This document shows, one piece after another, positions 63,501 through 64,000 of a DNA stretch of 64,000 bases (its first letter is position 1; every line of letters begins with the position of its first letter). This stretch comes from Arenimonas soli (GTDB lineage: Bacteria; Pseudomonadota; Gammaproteobacteria; Xanthomonadales; Xanthomonadaceae). A model generated the notes under the pieces. That model made no database searches and had not been told where the DNA came from. It was given only the letters and a program-made list of their open reading frames with translations. A program made the translations under genes and the position numbers. The stretch lies in the NCBI RefSeq assembly GCF_014643775.1, contig NZ_BMKC01000001.1, positions 434,001-498,000 on the forward strand, in the 5' to 3' direction.

Positions 63501-64000
63501 TCAGACGGCGAAGGCGGCGGCGTAGTTCGTGGAGTACACGGTCTTCTGCAGGACCTCGGAGATCTTGAGGTTGCCGGCGATGATCTGGCCCGAGTCGAGC
63601 AGGCGGTCGCCGCGGCCGTGGAAGTCGCAGACCCGGCCGCCGGCTTCGCGCACCAGCAGGATGCCGGCCGCGATGTCCCAGGGTTTCACGCCCGCCTCGA
63701 AGTACGCATCGGCGCGGCCGCAGGCCACGTAGGCCAGGTCCAGCGCCGCCGAACCCGTGCGGCGGATGTCCTCGGCTTCCGACAGCATGGTGCGGATCGA
63801 GTCCAGCTGCGGCGCCAGGCGCGCGCGTTCGCGCGGCGGGAAGCCGGTGACCAGCATCGCGCCCTTGAGGTCCTTGCGCTCGGCCACGCGGATCTTCTTG
63901 TCGTTGAGCAGCGCGCCCGCGCCCTTCGAAGCCGTGAACAGCTCGTTGCGCATCGGGTCGAAGATGACGCCGTGCACCGGCTCGCCGTTTTCCACCTGCG
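63501..64000 (-). CDS. suhB: Inositol monophosphatase family protein (SuhB-like), N-terminus outside window
   Basis: The last ~166 residues of an IMPase. The visible segment has [40 protein letters not shown] and the metal/substrate motif [19 protein letters not shown], all diagnostic. The metal-site DP(L/I)DGT motif would lie upstream, beyond the window edge. SuhB also acts in rRNA antitermination in E. coli. The gene ends 15 bp after the inverted repeat. Confidence 0.92.
   Translation of the reverse strand, partial: QVENGEPVHGVIFDPMRNELFTASKGAGALLNDKKIRVAERKDLKGAMLVTGFPPRERARLAPQLDSIRTMLSEAEDIRRTGSAALDLAYVACGRADAYFEAGVKPWDIAAGILLVREAGGRVCDFHGRGDRLLDSGQIIAGNLKISEVLQKTVYSTNYAAAFAV

Overview
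This 64 kb window is a very GC-rich gammaproteobacterial chromosome segment. The gene content and order fit the Lysobacteraceae (Xanthomonadaceae; Lysobacter/Arenimonas/Luteimonas-like): a MerR regulator followed by tRNA-Pro, an ftsY-AsmA-mutY-yggX operon, divergent oxyR/ahpC-ahpF, a three-subunit transhydrogenase and a DUF1631 protein. This is a judgement from gene order and protein character, not a database match.

Layout. 1-7.2 kb: end of a MerR gene, tRNA-Pro(GGG), a CPBP membrane protease, a MASE1-GGDEF cyclase, an AsmA protein, an acyl-CoA dehydrogenase and a small lipoprotein. 7.2-12.7 kb: a four-gene signalling operon (FHA-GAF protein, Ser/Thr kinase with TPRs, soluble histidine kinase, NarL-type regulator). 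12.8-18.0 kb: a secreted protein of unknown function divergent from a subtilase with C-terminal SLH-like repeats, then a lipocalin and two small genes. 18.16-25.45 kb: a compact 7.2 kb integrative element in the 3' end of tRNA-Phe(GAA), flanked by 50-bp direct repeats. It carries a tyrosine integrase, an AlpA-like excisionase, a RepA-like AAA ATPase, an iteron/palindrome cluster that looks like an origin, a few phage-like genes and an AT-richer two-gene cargo module. 25.5-43.9 kb: housekeeping genes (yggX, mutY, ftsY, rsmD, coaD, ferredoxin, ggt, rlmM, glnS), an MBL hydrolase, a PhoX-like protein and a second, degenerate GGDEF protein. 43.9-49.3 kb: rnk, oxyR, ahpC, ahpF, an orphan Pycsar-effector-like membrane protein and prmC. 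49.3-58.5 kb: dxs, an unknown Pro/Glu-rich protein, an HNH nuclease, prolyl aminopeptidase, NUDIX, 5'-3' exonuclease, nitroreductase and DUF1631. 58.6-62.9 kb: pntAA separated from pntAB-pntB by a convergent/divergent ECF sigma operon. 62.9-63.5 kb: a gene-free stretch with an elaborate inverted repeat, then a partial suhB.

Two regions look most novel. First, two 110-nt copies of a hairpin element lie in inverted orientation at 63050-63159 and 63258-63367. Both have 29-bp stems and exactly 52-nt loops. The copies differ by several compensatory base-pair changes, and all remaining non-Watson-Crick pairs become G-U when each copy is read in the same element orientation. This looks like a conserved structured RNA or ssDNA repeat. 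Second, the tRNA-Phe element has nearly complete visible anatomy (att repeats, 11-bp-spaced arm-type repeats at both ends, candidate origin, displaced tRNA terminator) and an uncharacterised two-gene cargo next to attR that is a candidate accessory or defence module.
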